Shown: in pieces, positions 27,015 to 38,653 of the stretch
How positions within the stretch are numbered: the stretch's first letter is position 1
Layout: each line of letters starts with the position of its first letter
Assembly: GCA_949318235.1 (NCBI GenBank)
Contig: OX439136.1
Span: 1,125,919-1,189,918, forward strand
Reading direction: 5' to 3'
Source: Ecdyonurus torrentis
Taxonomy: Eukaryota; Arthropoda; Insecta; Ephemeroptera; Heptageniidae
Length of the DNA stretch: 64,000 nt
Position numbers and translations under genes: made by a program
Notes under the pieces: model-generated
Seen by the model: the letters and a program-made list of their open reading frames with translations, nothing else
Told to the model about the DNA's origin: nothing
Databases searched by the model: none

Positions 27015-28110
27015 TCATCGCGACGATGCTCTCCAAAATATTGCTATGTAATTATTAATAAATAAATTGCAAAATGTGTAATTTTTCTAAACTGGCCCAT
27101 GCTATTGGTGCTCACATATATTGCGCCGTTGATTTTAATATGAAATATTAAATATACAATATACATATATAATATTTATATATGTATATTGTATATATAT
27201 ATAATATTTATATATGTATATTGTATATTAATATATTAATATATTAATAAATAAAAAAAAAATCTCGTGTTTGAGATGTCAGTCATTCGATTGTGTTTGA
27301 AAAAATTTGCGCGCAAAAGTTTTCTGCAACGTACTTGCGCGTGATTGGATGGTTTAAAAATTATCCGTTGATGCGCATTTCCTCCTTCACTCTGTGCGCT
27401 CAACATGGCCGGCGTGTTTATTTTCACAAGCGATGCTCTCGAAGATTATGAAACTTAAATTTTTATGTAATATATTCATAATTCTGTACTCCAAACATGT
27501 GGTAAGTATAAAACCTAGTATATTAATTTATTTATGTACTTGAAGGAGGGACCATTTAATTTTACTTTTGTGTTTGAGCAAAAACTTTACATACACTCGA
27601 ACGAAAGCGTCATAATAATTTTTCAATGATGGAAAATAATGTGTGTTTGTTATTATTTGTTATTTGCATGAATTAAAGAGTTAGGTATGTAGCTGAATTA
27701 AAAGTTCATTACTTTAATATTTAGTTAATTTTAAATAGCACTTATAAACGCTTATACATCACTTGACATGATAAGAAAAGAGAGACACAGATAGGTATGT
27801 ATATAAGGCGGGAAATCAGTTAATGTGAGATTTGACTAAAAAATTGTAAATTTTTTTGACTTTGCCCATGATAATATTATGGTAATCTTCAAAAATGTAA
27901 AAAATAATGATAATAATAAATGGGGGGTCACCATGCTAGGTTTTAAATCATGATTTTTTGACGTTTAATTAAGTCCTGTGTATGTGTATGTATGATAGCC
28001 CATGTTAATTTCAATTACTATGTATTTTCTCTCTTATCTGATGGTCACGGGTTCTGAAAATTTTATCATAGGTAGCTGTTACTATATTTATTAAGTTTCA
28101 ATGTTGTTTT
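27015..28110. other. Mixed AT-rich sequence with a GC-richer patch and donor-like site
   Basis: Around 27270-27500 the sequence is less AT-rich, with CGCGTGATTGG (CCAAT-box-like inverted) and an ATG in ATGGCCGGCGTGTTT, followed at about 27500 by a strong donor-like TG|GTAAGTAT. It could be a degraded 5' exon of the eIF4A-like locus downstream, but no protein match supports that. Confidence 0.3.
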
Positions 28111-28355
28111 TTTTAGATTTTGAAATACTACAACACTTAAAAGAAACAGGTGGAGTCCTCTGCGATGTTACGTACTGTACGTGTGATTGGACTACAAAAT
28201 TTGTGGTCTTAGAAACGTAAGTGTAATCGGAATATCATACATTATATTACTCATATTTCTTTAATATTGTGTATTTTATGTGCCAACGACGTTCAAATTT
28301 TGATTATACGTAGATGTATATATATATCATGCATATACATACATACTACCGGCAT

Positions 28356-28386
<31 letters not shown>

Positions 28387-28389
<3 letters not shown>

Positions 28390-29141
28390 AGCAAACACGG
28401 GATAATCGGCATTTAATTGGGCCGATATCGCCGATCATCGGAAATGAAAGCCGGCCCGAGTTTCACTGCGACGTCGGGCCGGCATTAAAAAGGTGGTTTA
28501 CCGAGCTTCCGCCAAAGTCGCAGTGCCGACTTTAAGGCCGACTTTCAAATTTAATTTTAATTAAAATTAAACTTAATTGTTCTAATTTGCCTCGCGATGT
28601 TTATGACAGGGTAAATGTTCCTGCACTACACATTTTAGGAATGTTAGTTGATGATGAAAAGATGGACCCACCGGGACTCGAACCCATGCGAGTTGCCAAT
28701 GTTGGATCACAAACCAGCGGTCCAAACCACTAGGCCATGGCTTTACATGAAAACTTATGTGACGAAACGTTAATATAAAGATCGTAAAATCTAAGTTTGA
28801 GTTTTAAACATCCATCTTAACATTTAAAACCAGTTTTTCATAATTCTGAGCTCGTAAAAAGATATTTTTATAGAAAAAGAATGAGAAATAAATTTTTATA
28901 AAAAAAAAAAAAAAAAAAGTTATCGAAATATTTTTTTTTATAAAAAATTATTTTTTGTATAAAATTTTTTTTAATGCCGGTGATCAATCGGCATGCCGAC
29001 TAAACCCCGAGCTTGGGGACTTAAACTATAAAAATCTATGTCCGGGGAAAAGTCGGCTTGCCGACGTTGGGCGTTGCCGATTGTCCGCCGACAGTGCCGA
29101 TTTTGAGCCAAGCTCGGCCCGATTAGGCCGTGTTTGCTGGG
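28387..29141. mobile_element. MITE with CCCAGCAAACACGG ends inside a CT microsatellite
   Basis: Left CCCAGCAAACACGG and right CCGTGTTTGCTGGG are perfect inverses. Subterminal zones are rich in GGCCGA/CGGC(A/T)T units on both sides. Flanks are CT repeats, so the target duplication is hidden. It carries a tRNA-like stretch (28661-28745). No transposase. Superfamily unassigned. Confidence 0.85.
28661..28745 (-). repeat. tRNA-like sequence (SINE head or decayed tRNA) within the MITE
   Basis: On the minus strand an A box TGGCCTAGTGG (28727-28737) and B box GGTTCGAGTCC (28674-28684) both match RNA polymerase III internal promoter consensus at plausible spacing. Acceptor-stem pairing is poor, and no CCA or terminator was seen, so a functional tRNA is unlikely. 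Confidence 0.55.
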
Positions 29142-29417
29142 CTCTCTCATATGTATGTAATATATGCATGTATATATTAATGCAATGCAAGTGAATGAGA
29201 GAGGTGAGAGTATCCATTCACGTCAAGTCTATAACGTCAGTTTTCTTGTGGACACAAGACTTTGTGGTCTTCATAAAATCGTAAGTGTAATCATAGTCTA
29301 GTACATTCAATTACTAATACTTCGTTAATATTTTGTATTATATGACATAACAATGTTCCAATTTTGATTAAACGTAGATGTGTATACCATGCATATAATA
29401 CATACTGTACCGGCATG

Positions 29418-29470
<53 letters not shown>

Positions 29471-29645
29471 ATGTATTTATTTATGTAATAATATGCATGT
29501 ATATATTAATACAAAAACAAGAGTATGTGTAGCAAAAAATGTATTGAAAGCATAAAACACTTGATTTGACACCAATTTTTAGGTAAAAATTGGTAAACAT
29601 ATATATTTTGTAATTGTTATTCTCATATTTTTATTGTATTTATAG

Positions 29646-30225
29646 ATTCCAAAGGTGGTGATAGCTCTCGTAGACTTCATGAAGGCCAACTGTCATGCTT
29701 GCATTGGTGAAACACACGTTCGCAAGGACATTCGTCGCATGGAAGCTGGAGCTCACGTTGTGGGAACACCAGACCTAGCATGATATGATCAGCCGTGGAG
29801 CACTAAAAACAAGCCACACAAAGAACTTTGTGCTGGATGAGGCTGATGAAATCTTGTCTCGAGGGTTCACTGACCAGATTCACGATGTCTTCAAGACTGA
29901 GCTGTGAAGATGTGCAGGTCTGTGTTTTTCACCGATCAACTTTCCATAATTAGCATGTTGTAGCTATTTAAACTGCCATATTTTATTTTTGTTTTTCAAT
30001 CCAGATTTTGATAATATTTGCAAAATAATAAAATGAGGATTTATAAGAAATTTTGATTTGGCTCTTATAGCAAATGTTGGCTAGTGTTAGTTTAATTTTT
30101 TGTGATCAAATTTCAGGTGATCTTGTTGTCTGCTACAATGCTTCAGGCTGTGTTAGAAGTGAGCACATGCTTCATGCGCAATCCAATCCGCATCCTCGTC
30201 AAGAAGGAGGAGCTTACACTTGAAG
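29646..30225 (+). pseudogene. EIF4A-like: eIF4A-like DEAD-box helicase pseudogene (two exons with an intron)
   Basis: Exon 1 (29646-29917) follows TTTATAG and encodes IPKVVIALVDFMKANCHACI, then VRKDIRRMEAGAHVVGTP, a frameshift at the GTPGR motif (PDLA-stop), then [18 protein letters not shown] with the DEAD box at 29836-29847 and [15 protein letters not shown] second small deletion precedes the exon end at ...GATGTGCAG|GTCTGT. Exon 2 (30117-30225, after TTTCAG) encodes [15 protein letters not shown] (SAT motif) and [14 protein letters not shown] up to a GTAACG donor. Intact eIF4A is an ~400-residue RNA helicase of cap-dependent initiation. Here only a central third survives, with two frame breaks, so this is a decayed partial gene duplicate, not a retrocopy, since the intron is kept. 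Upstream and downstream exons were not found. Confidence 0.85.
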
Positions 30226-31114
30226 GTAACGTCCTTACTCAATGTGTAATTAAAGCAGATGAACTTATGTTTACCTATGAAAATTAATTACTTATGTACT
30301 TGAGTTCTCGTTATAATGGTTATTAATTCACGCTGTACATCCCTTGTTGTGTCCAAAGGGTGTACTTTCATTTTTATCCAGTACCACAAAGGGCGTACCT
30401 GCACTTTGTTTTGTGTTAAGCTTATGTCAGATGTGTGCACAGCATCAGGTCTGACCAAATGCAAGTACACGCCTTGGACACAACAAGGGCAACATATTAT
30501 GTTGATAATAATTTGCATTAGCTGATGTTCTGGTGAAATATAAAATACTTGCAAAATTTATTATGCATGGTCGTCACAACAGTTATTCCTGTTGAAGAGT
30601 CAGTTTGGTATGCAATGGTGGGAGGTCATGTCATAACTTTACCTATGCATGTGTGCCAGGGAAAACATTTACTGTCATCAAAAATGTACATTATGCCTTG
30701 GTGATGCTTTATTCAAAGACACACACACACACCAGACCGTAATTAAGTTTGGTTCCTGCAGAATGTGTGTGTCTTCGAAAGCATCACCAAAGCTGGCCTA
30801 TGTAATACAGGACTGTACCGTAATGAATTACTTAAAAAGAATATATTGTATACATTGTATTGTGTACATTTGAATGTCTTATTTGATAGTAGTTTTAACC
30901 GTTCCGGAACGTTTGGTAATGGTTGCCTATGGTTACTGTGCAACAGGGGTACAGTAAACTGTACTGAATTACATAGCATTTACTATTAGTTACTGTTTAA
31001 AGAAGTTTATTATAGGGAAGAACGGCTTAACTTGTCTAACAAGATATGCATTAGGGTTTCATGAAGCTGTTATTCTACAATATACTTCATCATAATACAG
31101 TAATGAATAGTATA

Positions 31115-31323
31115 TCGAGGGCTATGCGGCATTTCGGTACTTGTGCAGTCTCCGCTGGTGCAATTTTGGCACATGTGCAATCTATGTCACGCCTACTAAT
31201 GGCACATCTGTACAGGCTAAGCGTATAAAGATGTTTCAAAAAAGGTGAGCGTGGAAAATGCACATGTGCCAAATATGCACCCGCGGAGATTGTACTAGTA
31301 CCGAAATGCCGCGTAGCCCTCGA
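31115..31323. mobile_element. 209 bp palindromic MITE in the left arm of the large palindrome
   Basis: TCGAGGGCTATGCGGCATTT is inverted as AAATGCCGCGTAGCCCTCGA. TA duplications sit at 31113-31114 and 31324-31325. The right arm of the host palindrome (about 31744-31752) keeps the uninterrupted site. Confidence 0.85.
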
Positions 31324-31989
31324 TATGCTTTGCAATGCAGAACTATACTGTAATGAATTATTTGTATGCACATTTTATTGTCTTCGATGACATGATGTAT
31401 ATGTATAAGAACATAAAACCAGGTTGTTAATTTGCACATGTGAAGATATTCATGAGAACATGAATATTGACAACTGTAATTTTGGTTGCCATTGTTGATT
31501 GTAATTAGATCTGCTGAAAGTATGTTCAGCATTAAGTATAAGAAGGTAAGTATGTTCAATTAATCAACTATGGCAATGAATGTTGAACCAAAATTACAGT
31601 CGTCCATATTCATTTTGTCATGAATATCTTCACATGTGCAAATAAACAACCTGGTTTTATGTTCTTATACATATATCTTGTCATCGAAGCCAATAAAATG
31701 CGCATACAAATAGTTCATTACAGTATAGTTCTGCATTGCAAAGCATATATATTACTTATCGGATTATGATGAAGTATATTGTAGAATAACACCTTCATGA
31801 AACCCTAATGCATATCTTGTTAGACAAGTTAAGCCGTTCTTCCCTGTAATAAATTTCATTAAACAGTAACTAATAGTAAATGCTATGTAATTCAGTACAG
31901 TTTACTGTAATGAATTATTTGTATGTACATTATGTAACTAATTAATTAGGAAAGGTTAAAACTATTTCGGTTTGAATTGATGATCAAAG

Positions 31990-32294
31990 AATAGGATAGG
32001 AGAAATCTACAAGCGCCTTTCCACGATGAGGTCCGCAGCTCGGTGAAAATCTTGACGGCACAGGTTACACAAATATCTACAAGTTTACTAAGATTTTCGA
32101 GGGCAACAGCCCTCTTCTTCAATTGCTTAGAGTGTAGTTGCTTAGACTACACTCTAAGCAACTGAAGAAGAAGGCTGTTGCCCTCGAAACGTTTTAGTAA
32201 ACTTGTAGATATTTGTGTAACCTGTGCCATCAAGATTGTCACCGAGCTGTGAACCTCATCGTGGTAAGGCGCTTCTTGGTTTCTCCTATCCTAT
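31990..32294. mobile_element. 305 bp palindromic element in the right arm
   Basis: ATAGGATAGGAGAAA...TTTCTCCTATCCTAT ends. Inner arms share AGTAAACTTGTAGATATTTG and its inverse plus GGGCAACAGCC/GGCTGTTGCCC; a short loop lies near 32137. The left arm of the large palindrome lacks it. Confidence 0.85.
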
Positions 32295-32717
32295 TGTATG
32301 CACATTATGTATGTCTTCATTAATGTCATGACCTAGAGCATGAAATCAGTAAGAAGGAAGTATGTTCAACTGCAATCAACCATGCTGTCAATGAACCTTA
32401 AACAAAATTGCATTTGTTCATTATTTTTCATTTTAGTGAAAAATATACAAAATTGTTTTATACTCTTATACTTATATTACCACTATCACATCAAAGACAC
32501 TCAAATGTACACAATGCAATGTATACAATATATTCTTTTTAAGTAATTCATTACAGTACAGTCCTGAATTGCATAGGACAGCTTTGGTGATGCTTTCGAA
32601 AACACACACATTCTGCAGGAAGCAAACTTAATTACAGCCTGGTGTGTGTGTGTGTGTCTTCGAATAAAGCATCACCAAAGCATGTATAAAGAATGACTGC
32701 ATGTACTGTACTGCATG

Positions 32718-34315
32718 GACATGGCGGAAAACCACTTTGGAGGCGTGACGTGACTAGACATAGAGGACATTCTCTCTCTCACGATGTATTTTTTTTAATG
32801 TAGGTTTAAGTGCTGGATATGGTGGAGAACCACGTTGGAGACTTGACGTGACTGGACGTAGAGGACATTATATCTTTCACACTCATGTATGTTTGTAGGT
32901 TACTACAGGTTCAAGTGCTGGATATGGTGGAGAACAACATTGGAGGCTTGACGTGACTGGACGTAGAGGACATACTATCTCTAACACTCATGTATGTTTC
33001 TATGTTTGTAGGTTACTACAGGTTCAAGTGCTGGATATGGTGGAGAACGACGTTGGAGGCTTGACGTGACTGGACGTAGAGGACATTATATCTTTCACAC
33101 TCATGTATGTTTCTATGTTTGTAGGTTACTACAGGTTCAAGTGCTGGATATGGTGGAGAACGACGTTGGAGGCTTGACGTGACTGGACGTAGAGGACATT
33201 ATATCTTTCACACTCATGTATGTTTGTAGGTTACTACAGGTTCAAGTGCTGGATATGGTGGAGAACGACGTTGGAGGCTTGACGTGACTGGACGTAGAGG
33301 ACATTATATCTTTCACACTCATGTATGTTTCTATGTTTGTAGGTTACTACAGGTTCAAGTGCTGGATATGGTGTAGAACGACGTTGGAGGCTTGACGGGA
33401 CTGGACGTAGAGGACATACTATCTCTCACACTCATGTATGTTTCTATGTTTGTAGGTTACTACAGGTTCAAGTGCTGGATATGGTGGAGAACGACGTTGG
33501 AGGCTTGACGTGACTGGACGTAGAGGACATTCTATCTCTCACACTCGTGTATATTTCTATGTTTGTAGGTTACTACAGGTTCAAGTGCTGGATATGATGG
33601 AGAACGACGTTGGAGGCTTGACGTGACTGGACGTAGAGGACATTATATCTCTCACACTCATGTATGTTTCTATGTTTGTAGGTTACTACAGGTTCAAGTG
33701 CTGGATATAGCGGAGAACCACGTTGGAGACTTGACGTGACTGGACGTAGGGGACATTCTATCTCTAACACTCATGTATGTTTCTATGTTTGTAGGTTACT
33801 ACAAGTTCAAGTGCTGGATATGGCGGAGAACCACGTCGGAGACTTGACGTGACTGGACGTAGGGGACATTCTATCTCTAACACTCGTGTATATTTCTATG
33901 TTTGTAGGTTACTACAGGTTCAAGTGCTGGATATAGCGGAGAACCACGTTGGAGACTTGACGTGACTGGACGTAGGGGACATTCTATCTCTAACACTCGT
34001 GTATATTTCTATGTTTGTAGGTTACTATATAGGTTCAAGTGCTGGATATGGTGGAGAACCACGTTGGAGACTTGACGTGACTGGACGTAGAGGACATTCT
34101 ATCTCTAACACTCATGTATGTTTCTATGTTTGTAGGTTACTACAAGTTCAAGTGCTGGATATGGCGGAGAACCACGTTGGAGACTTGACGTGACTGGACG
34201 TAGAGGACATTCTATCTCTAACACTCGTGTATATTTCTATGTTTGTAGGTTACTATAGGTTCAAGTGCTGGATATGCTGGAGAACCACGTTACAGACCTG
34301 ACGTGACTGGACATT
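32718..34315. repeat. Minisatellite, ~113 bp unit, about 14 copies
   Basis: Each unit contains AAGTGCTGGATATGG, GGAGAACCACGTTGGAG, TTGACGTGACTGGACGTAG, GACATT and CTCATGTATGTTTCTATGTT. Unit starts fall at about 32810, 32914, 33026, 33139, 33245, 33357, 33470, 33583, 33696, 33810, 33923, 34038, 34150 and 34264. Spacing is mostly 112-114, with 104-106 where a TTTCTATG segment is missing. A more diverged first unit begins near 32718. Some variants (GTGTATATTTC versus ATGTATGTTTC) alternate in the later half, suggesting higher-order amplification. No ORF crosses the array. Confidence 0.92.
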
Positions 34316-34589
34316 CTCATCTAATAAGTCATATTCTTTTTTATGCTTAAGATATTAAATTTGTTTTGATATTTAATTAATGATTTCTTTTTCTTTTCTT
34401 CTTCTTGTTCTAGGTCAAGCACGTCAGTTGATGGCACACACCAAAGCAATCGGAACATTGAAAGTATATTTTTTTTTGTTATATTATTATTTTTGGGATA
34501 CAAAAAATGTATAATTATATTCTATTTATGCCAATAAATTATTAAAATTTGAATTTAATTTTAATTTTCAACCCTTTTAGTCAAATTTA

Positions 34590-34754
34590 CAGCAGTGTAT
34601 TTCCGGAAGGCCAGTGTACTTCCGTAAGGCCACTCTCCTTTCCGGAAGGCCACAGCCACTCTCTTTCGAGAAAGCCACTCTCTTTAAAAGGATTCTCAAT
34701 TCTCACCTCTACTTTTAAAGCCACTCTACTCTCTTTATTTTTTTTAGCTGGGTA
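34590..34754. mobile_element. Second GGCCACTC-type MITE fragment
   Basis: Repeated TTCCGGAAGGCCA / AAGCCACTCTCTTT units ending TTTTTTTTAGCTGGG before TATA; inverse of the terminus at 25971. A pogo-like foldback begins immediately after (34757). Confidence 0.55.
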
Positions 34755-34756
34755 TA

Positions 34757-34889
34757 CAGTAGGGAGCAGATAAAATGTTAACAAAGGAAATATAGCTCCA
34801 CAAAATTACAATAGAAAGGTGTGTCTACTTCTGCATTCTCCGCCTTCTCAGGCTAGTATCAAAGTCTCTTTCTCTCTCTCTCCCTCCCT

Positions 34890-34961
<72 letters not shown>

Positions 34962-35017
34962 GAATCAGAGTATTATGCTTGCTTGCTGCCGACCAGCCGT
35001 CTGGAGCACGCACCACG

Positions 35018-35051
<34 letters not shown>

Positions 35052-35258
35052 AGAATAAATAATAAGCTTGCCTGCTTGTCCAACGTGCACCATCTGTCTC
35101 TTTCTATGATATCGCTTACTACTGTATTTTTTCTGGAGAAAAAGCAAACAAGTTTAGAGGAAGCATATTATAATAAATATATTGTTTGAACGAGAAATTA
35201 GAGAGAGAACAACACACGGCAGGTCTAGCAGGCAGGTTTAATATTTTGGATCTTAAAG

Positions 35259-35346
<88 letters not shown>

Positions 35347-35391
35347 CCAGACGCGTGTTCGGCGAGCAAGCAAGCATAATACTTTGATTCT

Positions 35392-35423
<32 letters not shown>

Positions 35424-35671
35424 CCAGACGGGTGTTTATGGTGACTAGTGAGCAAGCAGGCAAGCAAGCACTGATTCTTAAAAAAGAGAGAGAAATATAG
35501 AAGAGAGAGAGAAGGTGTGCATAGTCAAGTAGGTGTGCGTACATTTATGTCATTGGTCACTGCAATCACAACCAGTCTGAGAAGGCGGAGAAATGCAGCA
35601 GCAGACACCCTTTACTATTGTAATTTCGTGGACCAATAGTATCTCTTTAACAATTTTTAAGCTCTGTACTG
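34757..35671. mobile_element. Foldback element with CAGT ends and CT/GA microsatellite arms, copy 1
   Basis: Left CAGTAGGGAGCAGATAAAAT and right inverse TTTTTAAGCTCTGTACTG, with TA at 34755-34756 and 35672-35673. Arms pair through AAATTACAATAG, TCTCCGCCTTCTCAG and GCTTGCC/GGCAAGC. Each arm holds two long CT or GA tracts flanking a (C/G)CACC(A)GACG-type spacer. CAGT ends plus TA target suggest the pogo branch; no transposase. Confidence 0.85.
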
Positions 35672-35679
35672 TACATACA

Positions 35680-36009
35680 CCTATGTATAAGATTTATTAA
35701 GTACAATTATACATGATACATTTATAAATCACAAAAAAAAAGTTTATACAATAGTCATCATTTTTATTTGCACCTGGTGGTATTAGATCTAGATCTTATC
35801 CTGAGCTTCTGGAGAGACCTCAAGTTTAATTTGGATAGATAATGTTCTCTGTTGTGCAGCCTCACTTAGGATTCACACCCTCTCCAGTCACAGCAAACAC
35901 TGAAGTTCTCAACTCTTGAAAACTAAAATACATCATACTCAATATAGTTTGCAATTTTTAATTATGTAAACATAAGTATAAACTGAATAAAATAAATAAA
36001 TAAATAAAT
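35680..36009. other. Spacer, no gene recognised
   Basis: Contains a slightly GC-richer stretch (35765-35925) without a supportable exon. Confidence 0.35.
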
Positions 36010-36131
36010 GGAATGAATGAATGAATGAATGAATGAATGAATGAATGAATGAATGAATGAATGAATGAATGAATGAATGAATGAATGAATGAATGAATGA
36101 ATGAATGAATGAATGAATGAATGAATGAATG
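36010..36131. repeat. (TGAA)n tetranucleotide array
   Basis: About 30 uninterrupted AATG units. Confidence 0.97.
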
Positions 36132-36850
36132 ATTATTCATCGAATAATGGATTTAACGAACATAAAAATAAAAAATTGTTATTAAAAAAGGTTATTATAT
36201 ATAATACAGTGTTTGCTTTTTGAAAATAGGGTGTATTCATTTATATTTAAGTCAACGCCATGTTTTATCACACAATAACATAGAGAACATAACAAACTAA
36301 CAGCTTTTGCCAGTTAAACAGTGCAAAACTTTTAAAGCATTAATAATGTAATCAGCTTGAATTAGTATCTCAAGTATGTAAGAAGTAATAAATAAAAAAT
36401 TAACCATTTTCCTGAAGAGAATTTCCATAAACAAAATTTCATTTATGCTTAGAAATGTCATTTACTACTCTACAGTATGACCTCCAAGTGCATTAAATAT
36501 GCGATGTCATGCGGATTCACTCTATATTTTAACTTACATAATTCAGTAAGTAACATAGCGATGTATAGGTTAATTTCACTTTTGTTAAATTAAAAGCAAT
36601 TTAAAATATTTTTGAAAGCACGGATGCTGCTAACATTAGTATGGAGGCTAAAACTAAACATGTAATATCTGTTGGCTTTTCATGAAGAAAGCAACAAATA
36701 TTAAGGGTTGGTAGAATACATGATCCTGATCATAAATTAAAGTGAAACCTAAAAATTGGTTCCATAGTTCACCCATGAGTGACCTTTGACCTGGAGAATA
36801 GTTATTATTTTTTGTGCTGGAACCACGGATATATAAACAGGATTGGAAGC
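36132..36850. other. AT-rich sequence, no gene recognised
   Basis: Nothing beyond scattered A/T runs; no ORF over 60 codons. Confidence 0.4.
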
Positions 36851-36851
36851 T

Positions 36852-37062
36852 ATTGTTTAAAAAACGTTCCTTTAATGATGTAGTTCAAATTTTCGCCGCA
36901 TCAATACAAAAATACAAAATTACCTAAAAAATTGGCGCTGCGATCTGGGGGAAAATTTTAAATTTTCCCCCAGATCGCAGCGCTACATACTTTTTGCATG
37001 TTAATTGTGGCGGCGAAAATTTGAACTACATCATTAAGGGAACGTTTTTAAGATAGGGCAAT
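36852..37062. mobile_element. Foldback element (~210 bp)
   Basis: AACGTTCCTTTAATGATG pairs with CATCATTAAGGGAACGTT; TTCAAATTTTCGCCGC with GCGGCGAAAATTTGAA; the centre is GATCTGGGGGAAAATTT with its immediate inverse. Arms differ by a few bases. Confidence 0.8.
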
Positions 37063-38578
37063 AATACAGAAGCTCACCAGCGTGGCTGGAACCGTCATGT
37101 GCAAAAAAATTGTTATAACATAAATCAAAGATAATGCAAAGAACTACAACTGTAAAAAAAATTAATTGCTTTATTTGATTAAATAACAAGATGGCGACAT
37201 ATTAATTATAATTATTGTCAAAATGGGCAAACTCTTCAATAATTTTGGTTTGAAGTTATCTATGATAATGTTTAAACGATTAGAAATCAATATTGCACTT
37301 TTTTGCTGCTATAATAATTAATAAAAACTGCTAAATAGACTTTTTATAAGAAAATAGGAGAGAAAACACGTGTCTTTGAACCTGACGCCACGACGTCTAA
37401 TATACCATTGCGAGGTATATGGCACAAATAAGTTAATTCGTAAATTTCATACCACTACAATGAAATTTGGTACACTTATACTCATTGCAATAGTAGGTAT
37501 TTTGTGCACCGGTGATTAGTTTTTAAGATAACCCTTTTGGCTTAGAGACCCTTAATACTCAGAATCAAGTGTTTTTTTGTCAATGAAATATGAAAATACG
37601 TAAAAATGTTAAATATCAAATTTGTTGAGCATATTTTTTCTTGTGGCCAAGAATTTTTTCAAAATGCTATGTTGCCAAGTTTTTCATAGTGTTGCAAAAA
37701 CGTAGAATAGATGAGCAATGGCATGGTTGTGGCCACCACGTATGGAGCAAACTCGATCATATATAGCGCTTTTTTTTATTTTTTTTTGAAACACTGCTTG
37801 TTTATAGTATCACAATAGTTTTGCTCTGAATTCATTTTTATAAATAACACTAAATTATAGTTAGTGGATTTTTTGTACGATAAAGATGCTTCTGCTGAGG
37901 ATGATAATACACACTCCCTACAATATTAAGAATGATATATGTATAATGTATATAAACATATATATATTTTATGCATTAAAAATCGAACTGAAAATACGTT
38001 TTAGTGACCAAAAAAAATCAAGAAATATAAAAGAAATAAAATAAAATTGTTTAATTCTGTTTCGAATTAAGGGTTGCTAACCATCCTTTTTAAAGCGGTC
38101 ATCCTCTTTTAAGTGCTTCTATCCATCGTCCTTTTTGTACTAAAAAAAGAAAAGGCCTGTCAATTTTTTGGACTTAAAAAACAGGACAGGAAAATATACA
38201 GCAATGCATATAATATCACCAATTTGATGTTCCTGTTCCAAATATAGTATGCTTTTTTATAAGGAAACAAATTGTAAAAAGCAAACTGTAACATGAGTTG
38301 AAATAAAAAAATAAATAAAAAAATGTTGCTAAAAAATTAGAGGTTTTACTCTAGCTAAATATAAAACTCTTAAAAAATATTAACTTTAGGACTATTTTGA
38401 TGGCATTATCAAGGAGTACAAAATTCCTAAATCTAAACTTTTAAGTTCCATCTTTCTTGTTTTATTGGTTTAGGTGACGGTTCAGTGGGTAAATATTTGC
38501 AAGTGTTCATTGATTATGTGCTACCATTATAATTTTGTCAACACCATGCACTTTTTATCATCAATTCAATCCTAACTA

Positions 38579-38585
<7 letters not shown>
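37063..38585. other. AT-rich sequence, no gene recognised
   Basis: Short ORFs only; no element borders seen. Confidence 0.4.
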
Positions 38586-38626
<41 letters not shown>

Positions 38627-38653
38627 TATATGTATATATATATATATATATAT
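38586..38653. repeat. (TA)n microsatellite
   Basis: TA run with GATA/TGTA interruptions. Confidence 0.95.

Larger units (their letters stand above)
28195..29515. repeat. Direct duplication interrupted by a MITE in the first copy
   Basis: Both copies run TTTGTGGTCTT, GTAAGTGTAATC, TTTTGATTA(T/A)ACGTAGATG, ACCGGCATGTT, a (CT)n tract, then ATATGCATGTATATATTAAT. Copy 1 is 28195-28386 plus 29142-29180; copy 2 is about 29262-29515. Copy 1's CT tract is split by the element at 28387-29141, while copy 2 is uninterrupted. Confidence 0.8.
30691..32690. repeat. ~2 kb complex palindrome
   Basis: The left arm (30691-31535) is repeated inverted in the right arm (31545-32690). Matching landmarks are the GGTGATGCTTTATTC / GAATAAAGCATCACC ends; ATTACTTAAAAAGAATATAT / ATATATTCTTTTTAAGTAAT; AACGGCTTAACTTGTCTAAC / GTTAGACAAGTTAAGCCGTT; ACATAAAACCAGGTTGTT / AACAACCTGGTTTTATGT. 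Each outer end is itself a ~95 bp hairpin bracketed by TTTGGTGATGCTTT. Each arm has received an extra palindromic insertion (31115-31323; 31990-32294). No coding capacity. Reads as a foldback transposon or a satellite-like inverted duplication. Confidence 0.8.

Noticed and set aside
27236..27500. First exon and promoter of the eIF4A-like locus
   Set aside because: Only a donor-like site and a CCAAT-like word; no eIF4A N-terminal residues are encoded.
28661..28745. Functional tRNA gene in the MITE
   Set aside because: Poor acceptor pairing and no clear anticodon arm; more likely a tRNA-derived fragment.
33000..34300. Micro-exon GTTACTACAG repeated in each minisatellite unit
   Set aside because: Flanking AG and GT are present, but with no coding context this is too weak to annotate as an exon.
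32718..34315. CRISPR-like regular spacing
   Set aside because: Whole 113 bp unit is repeated with no unique spacers, in a eukaryotic context; it is a minisatellite.
34819..35544. Several ORFs of Ser-Leu or Arg-Glu repeats
   Set aside because: CT/GA dinucleotide tracts in foldback arms, open in multiple frames on both strands.
35765..35925. Possible exon in a slightly GC-richer stretch
   Set aside because: Every frame has stops and no consistent splice pair was found.
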